From: Actinomycetota bacterium
GTDB lineage: Bacteria; Actinomycetota; Actinomycetes; Propionibacteriales; Nocardioidaceae
Direction of reading: 5' to 3'
Length of the DNA stretch: 5,906 bases
Assembly (NCBI GenBank): GCA_009702305.1
Contig: WLIH01000192.1
Coordinates: 1-5,906 of the forward strand
In this document: positions 5,195 to 5,906 of the stretch, one piece after another
Layout of the letters: each line of letters opens with the position of its first letter
Position numbering within the stretch: the stretch's first letter is position 1
Program-made: the position numbers and the translations under genes
The notes under the pieces: generated by a model
Seen by the model: only the letters and a program-made list of their open reading frames with translations
What the model was told of the DNA's origin: nothing
Databases searched by the model: none

Positions 5195-5906
5195 GGCCTC
5201 GCCCTCCGGTCCTGGTCAGCGCCCACCGTTGCGGCGCCGGGTCCGACCGGGAGCTCGAGAACACGCTGACCGCGCTCGACGGTGCCCTGGCGCTGGGCGT
5301 CGACTTCGTGGAGTTCGACGTGCAGCGCTGCGCGGACGGGACCTTCGTGCTGCACCACGACGACCACCTGGTCGTCGACGGCGAGCAGGTCGCCCTCAGC
5401 GAGGTCTCCTACGACGTGCTGGTCGGCGCCGCCGGACACCTGCTGCGCTACGACGAGGTGCTGGTCGCGCTCCGCGGCCGCGCCCGCGCGCACATCGACC
5501 TCAAGTTCACCTCTCCGGCCGGACTCTACGAGCGGGCCGCGTCGACGTACGAGGTCGCCGCCACCGCCCAGGCCGTCGAGGTGCTCGGCGCCGACCAGCT
5601 GATCGTGACGACGCTCGACGACCGCGCGGTGCGAGCGGTGCGCGACTGGTCGGACACCCTCGACGAGGAGGTGCTCGTCGGGCTCTCCCTCGGCCGCGGG
5701 CTGCGTGGGCTCCCCTGGCACCGACAGCTGGGCATCAGGCTCTCCGAGCTGCGGCCGCACCTGCGCTATCGCGCCTCGCGCGCCAACCTCGTGGTCGCCA
5801 AGCACACCCTCGCGCGGCTCGGCGTCGCTGCCTTCGCGCGTCGACGGGGGCTGCCGCTGCTGGTGTGGACCGTCGACACCGAGTCGTCGTTGAGGTACTG
5901 GATGTA
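5191..5906 (+). CDS. Glycerophosphodiester phosphodiesterase (GDPD), C-terminus cut by window edge
   Basis: The frame is open for 238 codons to the window end. It starts at GTG 5191, sharing GTGA with the hydrolase stop, so it looks translationally coupled. The protein matches the GDPD/PLC-like TIM barrel, which hydrolyses glycerophosphodiesters to glycerol-3-phosphate and an alcohol such as ethanolamine or choline. Visible elements are SAHRCGAG with catalytic H12 and R13, ENT at 23-25, the metal ligands E41 and D43 in VEFDVQ, the second catalytic His in HHDD (H56), HIDLK (101-105; D103 where many members have Glu), and the late WTVD strand (226-229). About 20-40 residues, including the usual GVDGIITD-like end, should lie beyond the window. 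The first motif is unusual: Cys replaces the Gly of HRG, and the loop to ENT is about two residues longer than is common. There is no signal peptide, so it acts on cytoplasmic substrate. It may feed ethanolamine to the ligase, or may simply be co-transcribed. Confidence 0.88.
   Translation, partial: MRPRPPVLVSAHRCGAGSDRELENTLTALDGALALGVDFVEFDVQRCADGTFVLHHDDHLVVDGEQVALSEVSYDVLVGAAGHLLRYDEVLVALRGRARAHIDLKFTSPAGLYERAASTYEVAATAQAVEVLGADQLIVTTLDDRAVRAVRDWSDTLDEEVLVGLSLGRGLRGLPWHRQLGIRLSELRPHLRYRASRANLVVAKHTLARLGVAAFARRRGLPLLVWTVDTESSLRYWM

Noticed and set aside
1..5906. CRISPR arrays, tRNA/rRNA genes, insertion sequences or phage genes
   Set aside because: None seen: no regularly spaced repeats with spacers, no transposase or integrase motifs, no terminal inverted repeats, and nearly all of the window is occupied by metabolic genes.

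Overview
The window looks like a chromosomal segment of a high-GC actinobacterium. This rests on very GC-rich third codon positions, frequent GTG starts, tightly packed genes and long spurious open frames on the opposite strand. A Nocardioides-like or other Propionibacteriales/Streptomyces-related host is plausible but cannot be fixed from sequence alone. All six recognised genes lie on the + strand and probably form one transcription unit that runs off the right edge.

Layout: 1-89 is a comparatively AT-rich leader with an imperfect repeat, and probably the promoter/operator region. 90-860 encodes a GntR/FadR-type (FCD) regulator. After 31 nt comes a glutamine-synthetase-like gamma-glutamyl amine ligase (892-2262). 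It abuts an NAD(P)-dependent aldehyde dehydrogenase (2263-3654). A 41-nt gap made partly of heptamer repeats follows, then a classical NAD-type short-chain dehydrogenase (3696-4475). A class I glutamine-amidotransferase-like gamma-glutamyl hydrolase (4472-5194) overlaps the dehydrogenase by 4 nt. A glycerophosphodiester phosphodiesterase (5191-5906, cut by the window end) overlaps the hydrolase by another 4 nt.

Read together, the genes describe a gamma-glutamylation route for using an amine. The ligase caps the amine with glutamate, the dehydrogenases oxidise the protected intermediate, and the hydrolase releases glutamate plus the product amino acid. This resembles the E. coli Puu putrescine pathway, but no flavin amine oxidase (PuuB) is seen and an SDR-type alcohol dehydrogenase is present instead. 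That set of activities fits an amino alcohol such as ethanolamine (gamma-glutamylethanolamide to gamma-glutamylglycine to glycine), the route proposed around GlnA4 of Streptomyces coelicolor. The ligase has lost residues that bind ammonium in true glutamine synthetases. The coupled phosphodiesterase offers a possible source of ethanolamine, from glycerophosphoethanolamine. The substrate assignment is inference; the enzyme families are well supported. No mobile element, CRISPR array, RNA gene or convincing terminator was seen.
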